Shown: one piece after another, positions 48,774-60,800 of the stretch
How the letters are laid out: each line of letters starts with the position of its first letter
Numbering within the stretch: position 1 is the first letter of the stretch
Assembly: GCA_036346255.1 (NCBI GenBank)
Contig: CM070634.1
Location: 83,951,020-84,015,019 of the forward strand
DNA: 64,000 nt
Direction of reading: 5' to 3'
DNA from: Ampelocalamus luodianensis
Lineage: Eukaryota; Streptophyta; Magnoliopsida; Poales; Poaceae
Translations under genes and position numbers: made by a program
The notes under the pieces: generated by a model
What the model was told of the DNA's origin: nothing
Databases searched by the model: none
What the model saw: only the letters and a program-made list of their open reading frames with translations

Positions 48774-49502
48774 CTAAATGTTGTTCCGGTCAAAGTTCAC
48801 CGGAAATTCGTCCAGAAGATGTGCCCCAGGGGATCCAGTATCATCAGGGTCCCCTAGATTAGGAAGACGCAGAGGCGATCCTATGGCGTTAATATGACCT
48901 CCTACCACGGGAAGACGACAATCTGCTGGCGCAGAAAGATAAGGAGAGATCATATTAGTGCCATATAGCACATTGGGATGAATGAGCCTCATGTCATGCA
49001 TGAGTCTTAAGTGCTCCTGAGCTTCAATGAGACGCCGTCGCGTCTCCCACAACTCGTGCATGGTGCAGCGATGCATCCGGTCCATGATATGCACCAGCCT
49101 TGCTAATTGTCGAACCTGAGGGTCTTCGCCAAACTGAATCCTAGCAAACCTGCTCATTTCCCCTTCATGCGCTTGCATGGGGAAATGGTCATAAGGCGGC
49201 TGGGACAGCTCTGTCAGATCATAGCAGAGGCGACTCATGGCCACCCTAGCCACTTCTTGCAGCGCCATGGCCTCCGAAGTGCCATAAGCCTGAAAACGAT
49301 ACGGGATGCTTCCCGTAACACGTCTAGCAATAATATCTGCCATAGCCATGTATTCCTCCATTCCCGGCCCTCGATCCCGATGGTAAATGGAGTACGTCAG
49401 CTGGTAGATAAAATTCGCCTTCCACATCATATCCCTTAGTAACTCCGGGTATCCTCCCACATCCTCAGCTTGGGTCTCACGAACAAGGTATTGGGGGTTC
49501 AT
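48774..49502 (-). CDS. orf0 protein of element B (242 aa), extra ORF upstream of gag, function unknown
   Basis: Complete open frame from ATG at 49502, directly behind TTCTCCTTTAG, ending FPVNFDRNNI. It lies between the PBS and gag and is separated from gag by 346 bp. Residues 18-95 run helix (YPELLRDMMWKAN), strand (YQLTYSIYHRDRGPG), strand (EEYMAMADII), strand (GSIPYRFQAYG), helix (TSEAMALQEVARVAMSRL). That order and the G-P and A-rich helix pattern resemble a double-stranded RNA-binding domain, but this is inference and the usual KKxAK lysines are missing. Residues 119-172 look like a long helix or coiled coil (HELWETRRRLIEAQEHLRLM). There is no signal peptide or membrane segment. Homologous copies occur in A and C. 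Upstream orf0 genes are, from memory, known in some rice gypsy elements; identity with those is untested. Confidence 0.85.
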   Translation of the reverse strand: MNPQYLVRETQAEDVGGYPELLRDMMWKANFIYQLTYSIYHRDRGPGMEEYMAMADIIARRVTGSIPYRFQAYGTSEAMALQEVARVAMSRLCYDLTELSQPPYDHFPMQAHEGEMSRFARIQFGEDPQVRQLARLVHIMDRMHRCTMHELWETRRRLIEAQEHLRLMHDMRLIHPNVLYGTNMISPYLSAPADCRLPVVGGHINAIGSPLRLPNLGDPDDTGSPGAHLLDEFPVNFDRNNI

Positions 49503-49702
49503 CTAAAGGAGAAGAAAGGCAAGGTAAGTTAGTTTTGTAAACAAAAACCAGGATAAGGTAAAGAATGATACTAAGATGGGTAAGGAATAAAAGATACTCC
49601 TAACTTAACTTTCCGAAAGTAATTTTGATAATTTTGAAAAATAATTTGACCAAAGGCTTGCTAAACTTAACGCCCATGCTATCTCTAACCTACAGTCAGT
49701 AT

Positions 49703-49715
49703 GGCTCTGATACCA
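49703..49715 (-). other. primer-binding site of element B
   Basis: TGGTATCAGAGCC on the minus strand, complementary to the initiator tRNA-Met 3' end, 5 nt from the LTR end. Confidence 0.9.
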
Positions 49716-49719
49716 ACGC

Positions 49720-52700
49720 TGTGGGGACCCCGGAGTTATCTCCTTAAGACCGAGACTAAGCATGGTCTTAGGGACATAACCCTAAGTCTCCGGTAAATGG
49801 ATTCCAACTTAACTCAGTCTAAATGAGAGGCTTGACCGAATACTAGAGCCCCGGCGATCATGCGTGCCGCTCCTCTGCGAGCACTACATGATTGTCGGTT
49901 CCCCAACCAGTTAAGCGCTACACTTAGCGAGTTAAATAGGAAGCCATGAACAGCGAGCATGGCCTATATTGGCTCCCAAGATCAGCGACCAATATAATCA
50001 TACCCTCATTACAACGTTGGTCACATCCATACAACCATCATTCATAAATAGTGTAAAAGTTACAACACAGTTCCAAGTATACAAATACATAAGTGGCCGA
50101 CCGGCCAAATTTAACAAGTTTATAGCGGAAGCGAGTAAATAAACCAAAATGCCAGCAGTGGTATGCCCACAACCCATCGGCAACCGACTGGGAGTTAGAA
50201 GATAGCATACTACTCGTCGGTGTCACCTAAATCGACACCGACAAACTCATCAGTCTCGATATCGTCCTCACCTGTAAAAGCCAGCAAACATCTGGCTGAG
50301 TACCAAAGAGTACTCGCAAGTCTTACACAAATAAAAATAGGCTCATATTGGCTTAGTTTTGCGAAAGAGACGCAACAATGTACAACCTACACATACTAGT
50401 TTTCAAGTGCCATTTAAAAATCAGATTTGAAGTAGAAGTAAAGCATGTGAATAAGTAATCAATTCCATAACAAATGAATCATACCAAAAACAAAGTGGCG
50501 GTCCACTTTGATACAACAACAAGCATGAACATCCCATTCATGTCGATACCAAGTTATAACCACAATTTTAATTCCAAGTCTAACAATAAGCAGCCACAAA
50601 TTTCAAGCGGTCGTCCATAACCATGGACACGGCTATTCGAATAGATTTATACCCTGCAGGGGTGTACTACTTTACCCACACGACTCGATTAGCCCGTAAG
50701 CCTCCGGATGCCTCCGAACAATGACACACTTCCTTTGGCATGCCGGCCGGGAAGAATCGAGATACGGTCGTTTTCAGCAAGAAGACCCTATTGAGCTAAG
50801 TCCCCCATGTGAGATGTTTCCGGTCTTAGTACAAGCAGCGTATAGCACTTGCTAAGAGGCTCACAAGTTATATTGGAAATACCGACGCAACATAAAGGGT
50901 AATTGGTGCTCCCATGCACACTATAGAACATTACATCGGCTCCTAAGGACAAATGATCAAACACAAATGCCCCTACACCACCATGGGACTTAACACAATA
51001 GAATCTTCCCCCTACTTAACCGTACGGCACCCATATACCGCATGTGATAGCACGAGTGTTGCTTGAACAGCAGGTACCCAAAGTTCGGTCCTTAATTGTC
51101 CAGACAAGCCAACCACAAACCCAAATCTCGTGCACAAAGCACCATCACTAACCGACACTTGTCCAGACCAAAAGCTCATTTAAAATGACAAAATTTTAAC
51201 TCATAAAACAGATACGAAGATCTGAACCAAAAGTATATAAAGAGAGTTGTGTTTATCCCATAATTGCTAGGTTATTCCGACAATCAAATTACGGTTCTAG
51301 ACTTGCATGGCTAAGCAAACCGGACAATATAAATTCACACATCCTATCTTAAGCATTTCAAGATGGAATAATTCATGGATAGCCACAATGACAAGAATAT
51401 AGGATGTGTCTAACTATTCATCACAAAAATAGCGACAATATCAAAATAGCATGCAAGCAATTATCATTGCATCTATCCTAACAAAACTGGGATCAAATAT
51501 GATGCAAAAAGAAAGTTCAAAGGATGTTTGCCTTGCTGGAAAAGTAGTTGTTCACTCTCGGTAGCGTAGGAGTCGATATTAATAGGCTCGGTATCTAAAT
51601 AAATACAATACCGAATAAACATCGAGAAATACCTCAAAAATCAAAATGCTCCAAAATGCATGAGTTTTCTACAGTAGCTAAGTCATGATTTTAGATGATT
51701 TTTGGTGAAATAATTATTTCATTTTGATTTAGTATGTGAAAGTTATGGTGGTTTGAAGTTTAGATTTCAATATGCTTCTATTTAAGCAATTTAATTACGA
51801 AGTGAAATTTTGTAGAGTAGTGGTGAATACAAGGGTTACATGAATAAATGGGCAATATTATCACAAGTTCAAAACAGTTGAGTTTGCCCCATTTGGAGTT
51901 TTCATGATTTAGTTATTGATTTCTAAAGTTATCAGCATTATTAGTACAAAAATAATCCCTTTTTAGACCATTTTCCTCAACTATAGTTTCTGTGACAGAG
52001 GTAAGTTTGAAACCAATTTTATAATTAAGTTCATTTGAAATGGAAATTTTCAAAACTGATTTCACTGTTTTTGGAGTTTTCAAGAATTACTTATGAATTT
52101 TCGAAGTTATCAGCCTTTTTCTATTGCAAAGATAATAGTGTTAATAGCTCTTTTTCCAAAATAATGCTCTCTGCTACAGAGACATGCTTGAAACAAATTT
52201 TAATATAAAGTTCATTAAATGTTAAAATTATCAGAAGTGGTTTCCCTCATTTTGGAGCAAAAATGATTTAGTTATGCATTTTAGAAGTTATACATATTTT
52301 TCAGTGTGCAAGTAAATGGTTTTCGGATTTTATAAATCATTTGCTACTTTTCTCACCGCGCGCTAGCCTAGCCACGGGGAATGACGAGTGGGACCAGGGT
52401 CGAGATTTTCGACCCAGTCAGCATTGACTCGGTCTCGGCCGCAATAGGCTGAAAGCGTATTCCAAGAAATACGTTTCTCAAGCCTCTAAACGTAAGACTG
52501 CTTCAAGCATTCAAGGAATACGTTTTCCTTTTTGCGAAAACGTACTCAAAGAACCACGCAACCACTTAACTTATACTAGGGCCCACAAGTCATAGACTCA
52601 TTACTATATAACTACAACTATTAGCGCTGATTAATTTGACAAAGCTCCCCGTTTTCGGCCGTAATCATCCGACAAGAGGAACGACGCGACCGCGGCGCTG

Positions 52701-54406
52701 CCGTGCTCGCCGGCAGCAAGGGAAGGCCGGAGAGTGCAAGGTCTAAGCGTAAACAGAAAGGTAATAGCGAAGGCTACCTCCTGGTGATGATTTGGTCGGT
52801 GAAGAGGCACGGTGGCGCGCCGGCGGCGGAGTCGAGCGGAGGAGAGGTGCACGGTGCCGAGAGATCTCGAAGTAGAACCCACCCCGCGACAACTGGTGCT
52901 AGATACAGCCTCCTGAGGTCCAACTGATGCTGAAGGAGAGACACGAGGACCAAGGGTTTTCGTCGTCGTCTCCGGCGACTGAAACCAGCGGCGGCGAGGA
53001 GAAGGTTACCGCGGCGGAAACGTTCTGGAGATAAAGAGAACCAATGCAAGGTTGGAATAGAACCAGGGCATCAAGGAGATGGTCCCAAAGGGTTGAGTCG
53101 ACGGAAAACTCACCGTGCCGTCGTCGGGGAAGAAAACAAGCTCACACGGCCGAGGATTTGAAAATCAGGAATCACAGAGCTCCTGTGCATAAACCGACAA
53201 TTAAGTTGAGGGGTTTTACTCCTTATAATCTAGTACACGAAATGACGCGCAAGAAAGGGGAAGTACCTCACCGGAGACAAAGATGACACAAAGGTTGCCT
53301 TCAGAGCACGCTCTGGAGCCGGTGAGGACACGCCGGTGCCCTTGGATCTACAAGCAACGACAAGAGCTCAAATGAGCTAAAATGGATACGGCATGCAACG
53401 AAGGAGAAAAAGGACTTGATTTCGAGGGCTTTACCGAAGAACAGAGCTCAGGGACGCTTCCCTCTCCTCGGCGGCCAGAGGAGAAGTGAGGGAAAAAGGA
53501 GGGGCTTCGAGGGGTATTATGCCCGGGCGATGACGGCAATGGACGCGGCGTGAAGTGAGGGAGCTCCAGGAGTGGCCAACGGCAGCAGTGGAGTGACGGC
53601 GTCGAGTTGCCGTTTTGGGCGCGTCGGAGAGACGCAGCCGCGTGGCAAAGGATGCCCGAGGTCGGGCGAGGTGGTGAGACGATCATCGACACGCGGGGCC
53701 CACTGTGTCAGCGAGACTAAGTGGCACGCGCGAGAGCGAGTCAAGTGATTTAAGGCGCACCGTTGGATCTCGGCTGGACGGCCTCGATCGAAAAGGTGAT
53801 CGGACAAACTGAAAGGGTTACGCGATCTGGGCCGTTGATTTTCCATCGGATGGCTCACGTGCGGTGCACTTAGTGGACTCGACCGAGTCAGCTCGCCTGG
53901 GTCGGGCTTGGACCCAAGGAACAGTGCACAGGTTTGAGTCCAGGGTTTTGACTGGAATTTAATTTTTTTCCCTACTTTGACGAGGGCTCAAAAATAGAAA
54001 TAAAATTCCTAAAATCATGAAATAATTCCTGGGGGTTCTTGGGATCGCCTAATGTCCATAAAAATTATTGAACCCTACTGTCCAAGATATAAGATGTATA
54101 ATTTGAATTCAAACATAAAGGTAGTCTTTAAATTGTGTTTGAATTTTTATAGGGTTCAAACCAGTCCCAAAAATTTAGAAAAAATTATATTAATTCGTGA
54201 TAATTAATATATTATTTGAATAAATTAATTCGAGAGGATCTTCAGTAGCATTTCTTTCGGTTTTTAGTTTGGAGTTCAAATTAAAGTGTATGTTTCAATT
54301 GTATTTTGAGATTTTCCAAGTACAATATTGAATTAAAAAGGTTTCGAAACATGATGCATGCTAATGAGATGCATAATAAGCTCCTTATTAATTTGGGGAT
54401 GTGACA
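49720..54406 (-). repeat. 5' LTR of element B (4.69 kb)
   Basis: The minus strand reads TGTCACATCCCC (54406) to GGGGTCCCCACA (49720). Intron-like segment 53434-53348 (donor CG|GTAAAG, acceptor GTTGCTTGTAG). Palindrome CTATTCGAATAG 50633-50644. Hairpin 50298-50315. The GAGCGCGCTC palindrome has one change here (AGAGCACGCTCT near 53302). Confidence 0.95.
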
Positions 54407-54411
54407 CTTCC

Positions 54412-56919
54412 CTTCCTCTTCCCCCACCCCCCCCTTCTCCCCCAAAGCAAGAACCACAGAGGAAGAAGAGCAAGAAAAGAAGAAGAAGAAGAAGAAGAAG
54501 AAGTGGCCGAAGCCCTTACCTCCTCCGGTCGCGCACCACAGTCGGTGAGCCTCGTCGCTGCCGCGCCCCGATCCTCCCCTCCGTCGTCATCGCCGCCGCG
54601 CCCCGCCCTCCTCCGGTCGCCGCCGCCGCGCACCCCAAGCCTCTCCTCCCTCGTGCCGCCGCCGCTCCATCTCCCTCTCTCCCGTTTCGGTCGGGCCCGA
54701 GCGCCCCTCCCCTTTTTTTTCTCCTCCCGCTAGGGCAGCCGAGGCCCAGCCCCCGTGGGCCGCACACCCCCCCCCACACACGCCGTTCGGCCCAAAGCCT
54801 TGGGCCGGACCAAAAATTTGTGGGCCGCCGGCATTTTCTGTTTTATTGATTTTCATTTCCTTCTTCCTTTTTAATTCAAAAGGAAGGCTTTAAAAATTCA
54901 TATCTCCCTCATTTCAACTCCAAAAATTATGATTTAAATTTCTAAAATTTTGAAATTCAAGATCTTGCTATTGGCATAGGTCTTGTTTAATTTGAAGTTC
55001 ATTTACTATTCTATTTGTATTTATTTGTGTTTATTTGCTTGTTGTTTATTTTTCCAGTACGATTGCCCGCGTAGAGCTCGAAGACGCTGGAGACCTCCAA
55101 GTTGATCAAGAACAAGACTACCCGGACTCTCTTCCCTACAATCAAGGCGAGTCAATACTTTGATCATGTTGAGCATACATTTTATGCAAATTATATTATT
55201 TTAAAATAGCAAATTGCATGCTTTAATTCTTTAAACAAATGTATGTTAAAGCTTAAGGTAGTTAAATACTCATTTGATGATTAATTAATTATTATACCAT
55301 CCTTGACAATTTGAATCCAATAATCCTTGTCACCCTAGTAACTATATGGTAATACTAGCTATAGGTTGTACTTAAGCGACATGCTAGCCTTGCTTAAGTA
55401 CCGGGACATTAAACTGTCCCAATCATTATCTCTTCAAACATGAAAATGGTTTGGGCAGTTATTGATGGTCCATGACTGAGATAAATGTGGTAATTTGGTT
55501 TTACTCCTCAAAACCCTAATAACTTGCTGTTATTATCTAGGTGGATGGTGAGGTGGATGGTACGATAGTGGGTGCTAATGTAGCCCAAGAACTGTCATTT
55601 TGTGGATGGTATGTGGAAGAACCGCCCAGATAACTCTAAGGACTTAATCTTGTCACGACCTCCCGTGTAAAACAAGTACAACCATAAGTCCGCAACAAAC
55701 TACGACTTGGCTTAGTAAATTTATCAAATCCTGAAAGTCGTCTCACTGGAGGAATAAAGGGGCACAAGCTCTGGGTATGTCGGGCATGATGGGACACCGA
55801 GTTAAGGGTGAAGTTCGCCAATCGCTGAGGTATAGCCATGCTATGCCAGTCGCTGAGGTGGGCATCCCGCGCAACATCTGGGCGCAACCCCATATGGATG
55901 AGATGATGGAAAGGACGAAGTAGTTGAAAAGTTATTATGACAACCTCTCGACTACATGACTACGGAATCGTGTAGGGCAACCAATTAATTGTCTCTTGTG
56001 GGTAAAGTGTACAGTCTCTGTAGAGTTATAAACTGTTTAAACAGCCGTGCCTATGGTTAGAGGCGGACATGGAAACTTAACTTGAGTTAGTTCTATTTCA
56101 AAAACTTTGTGGGTGGTATAAAAATGTGGTGGGCTCTCCTAGCCCTGTGATTGGAGTTTCCCTGAGTTTTAGACTCAGCGCGGTTAATAATTGGAGGTAG
56201 CTCCAATCAAAATAAGCATAAGGTAGAGTTTTCGATGGAGGGAACCTCTGCTGATACAAATATTGCACAATTACTCTCTTTAACAAAATAAAATTTGTAA
56301 AACTACTAAGTGATAGGAATTTGTAATTATGATAATTGAAAATATTGCTTTCGCAAATAAAAGAACCGAGCCACCCTTGTAAGTCTTGCATGTATATTAT
56401 TGCATTGTGTGTTGGCTCGCGAGCACGGAAGTTGTGCTCATTCTCGCTCTCCCCCAAACCCTTCAGATAATGTGGATGAAGGAGACTATGCATACTACAA
56501 GGATCCAGATGTCAACCAGCAAGGAAATGATGAAGAGTAGTCTAGTTCTGTAGTCTAGGCCTCGTCCCAGTCTAGCGGACTCGTTGGTACTTGCGTAAAA
56601 CCGATATTACCCAGGTCTTTGGTTAATATCAGTCGTACACAGGTTGCCCCAGTCGCTTGGCTGTGGAGAGTTGAGCTCTACCCCTTTTGCTTTCACTGTA
56701 GTTTACGTTGCTGTTATGTAATGTAATCAATTTGGCTTGATCGGCCCCTTTTGTAAAACTCGACCGGACGTGGTCTATGTCACTCTGATGGTTGTAATAA
56801 ATTCAATACTTTAGTTCACGCCATGTATGAATGATTCAGCAATGTGCCTGTGAGTGATATCTACTGATCCAGGGAATAGTACAGTATTTTCATTCGGGAT
56901 TAGAAAATCTGGTCCGACA
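54412..56919 (+). repeat. downstream part of solo LTR D
   Basis: Continues the LTR after the insertion of B. A pyrimidine-rich leader and a short GAA run (about 54478-54503) come first, followed by AT-rich sequence. A hairpin GGGACA/TGTCCC lies at 55403-55420, GTGGGTAAAGTGTACA near 55999 and the palindrome at 56033. The GC-rich open frames near 54358-54849 are leader sequence without recognisable domains. Confidence 0.8.
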
Positions 56920-56924
56920 GCACG

Positions 56925-57879
56925 CCTTCACGCTGAGACTTCAAATCCCAATTAATTACTATGCCATGCACGGTGCAAACAAGCTGGAGAACAAGCATAA
57001 TGGGGTATACAGTTATGCACATTTGTTCTTCTCTACGTACGTGCATGCGCGCGATTGCGGGCGTAGTCCTCGACCTTCCCGAATCGCGCGGGAGGGGCCA
57101 GCCTGCAGTAGGGATTGGGTCGGGCAGTACGTAGCGGAGACCTCAAAATTAAGCAAGTACCGGGGACCATGCCTGCCAGTGCCAGGCTGCAGTATGTGCA
57201 AGGCGCTCGCTTAATTAGCTGCATCATCATCGCTTGCTTGACCAAATAATTAACTACCTGAACGTAACTGTACTCCTTAACTGCGGCCGGCCGGGCGTAC
57301 GTGCTGGCGATGCGAGCAGCTCGTGCAGAACTTAACTGCAGCTGCCCGGCCCACACCTGCAGTGTCAAGTACGGTAGTAAAGCAACTCGATCTCTATCTC
57401 AGAATATCAATTAGTGGGAATATTTTCCTGATAGCTAGGCACCAAAACAACAGTCCAATAGCTTGCATTAAACTGGCTTCCACGTATATAGATTGACCAC
57501 GCAACACAGATAGCATGTAGCTAGCTAGCTAGCTAACTCCCAGCTGCTGCTGCTTAATCAGTTGGACATCTAAACAAGCAGGCCAGTCACCATAATCAGT
57601 TAGACATCTAAACAAGCAGACCATATAGTCACCATACTCCATACATCTTGTAGTATACTACTACGCATAAGATTGACAACCACCTAAAACTTCAGTTAGG
57701 CTTCTTGCCCTCCATTGATTCCTTGAAAAAAAAAACTTCGATCAGTTGATCGGTTGAGTGAGTCCCATTATTACTTGCCAGCTGTGGCACCTGGTCATAG
57801 CTAGCCTGCTCATTGCACCGCAACCAGACGAAGACCATTAATTATTAAGCCCCTTTATTAGAACAACGGCTTCCTATTC
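56925..57879. other. flanking sequence without recognised gene
   Basis: Mixed composition. It has a short (AGCT)n run near 57517-57535 and an imperfect ~40-bp tandem duplication near 57556-57635. No coding homology was recognised. Confidence 0.4.
57556..57635 (+). repeat. imperfect tandem duplication (~40-bp unit, two copies)
   Basis: Both copies start ATCAGTTGGACATCTAAAC or ATCAGTTAGACATCTAAAC, share AAGCAGGCC/AAGCAGACC and end AGTCACCAT. The second copy has a few extra bases (ATAT). Confidence 0.75.
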
Positions 57880-60800
57880 TGTAACATCCCCATTTTGATT
57901 AATGAGAATTAGTGTGCATCTTATCAGCATGCATGGTATTTTGGAATCAATTGCATCAATTATTGTACTTGGAAAATCTAAATCAAGGATTAAACATACA
58001 CTTCAAAATTGAACTCCAAATAAAAACAGGAACAAAAACCTTTGATCATCATCTCAAAATAATTTATTCAAATACTATAATAATTATCATGAATAAATAT
58101 AATTTTTCCAAAATTTTTGGAACTAAATTCAACCCTCAGAAAATTCGAACGCAATTCAATGACACAATTTAGGTTTGAATTTAAAATTTACAATTTATAT
58201 CATGAACAGTAAGTTTAAATATTTTATTTGGGTACTACATAATCTCTGGAACCGCTCTAAAAAGTTTCATAATTTTTAGAATTTTATTTCTATTTTTAGG
58301 GCCTTGGTCAAAGCTGCGGCTAGTTGGTCAAATCTGTTTTTAAACCTCGGGCTCAACACTCTTGCTCCGACTCAACCTAACCCGCTCGGCACCGCACCAC
58401 TTGGCTGAGTCCGAACCCGACCGAACCTCCCTTTGGGTCCAAGCCGTCCATTCGTGATCAAACGGACGCTTCGGAGCTGATCGAGCCCGATCAACTAATT
58501 GCACCGGCCGAACCAGACTCCGACCCGCATGCTTATGAGCCACTGACCAGCGGGCCCCGCTGGTCAGACCTTTCTTCTTCCTCCTGTGGCTCGGGCAGAG
58601 CCTCGCTGCCACGCGCCCGCAACGCTCTGCCGCGGGCTCCGTCAACACGAGCGATGCCGTGAGCCACCGCCTCTCCTGACCACTCCTGGAGCTCCACCTA
58701 GTGACGCCGCCTCTTCCTCCGTCTTCAGTCCCGCATAAACCCCCCTGTTTGCCTCTCCATTTGCTCACTCCTCTTCTCGACCGAGGAAGAGGAGGACGCC
58801 CTAGCCGCCAGTTCAACCGGGTAAGCTCCATCCCGCCATGACCATGTCGATTCTCTATCCTCGCCGTGCTCTTTTGAACTAATGCCGGCCTTTGTCTTTG
58901 TCTCTAGCGCCCGGAATGCAGGAGTGTCCCCCTCGGCTCTAGAGCGCGCCCAGAGCATGCACCGAGTAACACCGCCGTGCAAATACCATCTACGGCGAGT
59001 CAATATTCCTTTTGTGTGCGTCACCTTGTATGCTTTAGCCTGCTAAGCATTTCCCCTCTATTGTTTCGGCCACCCTTTCGCAGGATCGTTGGAATCTGGA
59101 GTTCTCCCCTTTTGTCGGCCGATACCACTGTTCATCGTCCAATCATTCTAATGGTGAGCCATTTCTCGATTGCTTTCGTTTACACCATCTTCACTGCCCC
59201 CTGGATCTTTCCCAACATTTTCTTGTTGGGTTAGTTGCACAGTTTGCCTCCTCCACGTTGAACCTAGCGCCGCCGCCGCCATTGTCGGGGACGAAACCTT
59301 GCCGAGCTTTCAAAGACTTTCCTCTCCCTCTGGTAAGCCTCACTAAGTCCCTCAGTAGCTACTGCATGCTTTCCTTAGATCAATGCGTCATCAGAGCACG
59401 GTTTTCACTTGTGCCCGTAGCTTCCCGCCGCCTCGCGCCGTCGCGCCGCCGCTCCGGTCCACCTCCGGCCAAGCTCCGACTAATCTTAGAACCGGAGAGC
59501 TGCGAGGAGTCCATTTCTGGCCTTACTTCGCGCCCTCGAGGACCTCAGCGCCGGCGAGCAGGCGAGCCACCGAACGGCCACGAGAGAGTGTGGCACGCTC
59601 CGACCGTTCCTGTAGCTCATCATTAGAAGTTAATGACGATGATTAGCATTTAATTGTGAATCATTGTCGGAAAACGCGGTTAAAACGTTATTTGTTAACC
59701 TTAAGTGAATGACGTGTGGGACCCTGTGAACAGAAATCTAGGCATTTAATTGAACCGAGTTGTGCTAGAGTCTTTGACATGTGGGCCTAGTCCCCTTAAG
59801 TGGGCTGTGCACTTGGACCGTGAACTAGGTTCACAAGACCGAGTCAATGACGTTAGGGGCCCACTTGTCGGTGTTAACCAAAAATTAAATAGGAAGTGGA
59901 AAGTAATACTATACGCCGGACCCCACCTGTCATAGGCTATGGCTAGGTTCCTGTCGGTAAGAAAATTATTTATTACCTTAGAAATTCCAGAAACCATTTA
60001 TTTGTACACTATGAATTGCTATTTAACTTTGAAAATCCATATCTTATTCAAATCAACTCCAAATTTTATGGAACCAGTTTTGGTAGTTTTCTTATAAAGG
60101 GAAGGTTATTTTAAAATAGGTTTCAAACATGTATCCGTAGTAGATAATATAGTTTTGTAAAAATGGTCCATAACTCTATTATTTTTACAATAGAAAAATG
60201 TTGTTAACTTCAAAAATACATAACTATTTCATTTTAACCCCAAAAACAGTGAAACCACTTTTGATAATTTTAATTCTAAGTGAACTTATTTTTAAAAGTG
60301 GTTTCAAACTTACCTCTGTCACAGAAACTATAGTTTGAGGAAAATGATCCTAAAGGTCATTATTTTTACACTATTAATGCTGATAACTTTAGAAATCAAT
60401 AACTAAATCATGAAAACTCCAATTGAAGCAAACTCAACTGTTTTGTATTTATAATAATATTGCCTATTTATCCATGTAATCCATGTACTCACCACTGCTC
60501 TACAAATTTTTATCTCATAATTAAATTACCCGAATGAAGGCGTATTAAAGTCTGAAATTCAAACCACCATAACTTTCACATACTAAATCCAAATGGAATG
60601 AATCTTTCACCTAAATTCATATAAAATCATAATCTACCTACTGTATAAATTTCATACATTTTTGAGCATGTTGAATTTCTGGCTTTATTTGATATTTGTT
60701 GCAATATCGTCTTTCATTAGGTTTTTGACGATAATGATATATTCGTGAGATTATTATGTGTATAACCTGAGATTGAACAAGTGGTACCAGCAAAGGTGCG

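Larger units (their letters stand above)
38948..54406 (-). mobile_element. gypsy element B (Tekay/Del-like chromovirus), nearly complete
   Basis: A 15.5 kb element on the minus strand: 5' LTR 49720-54406, PBS 49715-49703, orf0 49502-48774, gag-pol 48427-43874, polypurine tract 43680-43669, 3' LTR 38948-43666. The 5-bp TSD is CTTCC on both sides (38943-38947 and 54407-54411). The LTRs are nearly identical apart from a short deletion (~36 bp) in the 5' LTR near 50340. The orf0 is intact; gag-pol carries two stops and two frameshifts. It is the best-preserved element in the window. Confidence 0.96.
38555..56919 (+). mobile_element. solo LTR D (about 2.9 kb), split by gypsy element B
   Basis: Starts TGTAGTGCCCCC (38555) and ends GGTCCGACA (56919), flanked by the TSD GCACG (38550-38554 and 56920-56924). 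Element B occupies 38948-54406. Features on the plus strand are a TATA box (38926-38933), palindrome CTGTTTAAACAG (56033-56044), hairpin GAGCAC/GTGCTC (56421-56439) and CCCTTCAG (56459-56466). There is no PBS or coding region, so it is a solo LTR of a gypsy family related in layout but not closely in sequence to A, B and E. Confidence 0.88.

Noticed and set aside
54358..54849. 163-codon frame at the junction of element B and LTR D
   Set aside because: It spans the insertion junction and a GAA/CCT-rich leader; low complexity.
56098..56493. 131-codon minus-strand frame
   Set aside because: Inside solo LTR D, opposite to its transcription, no recognised domain.
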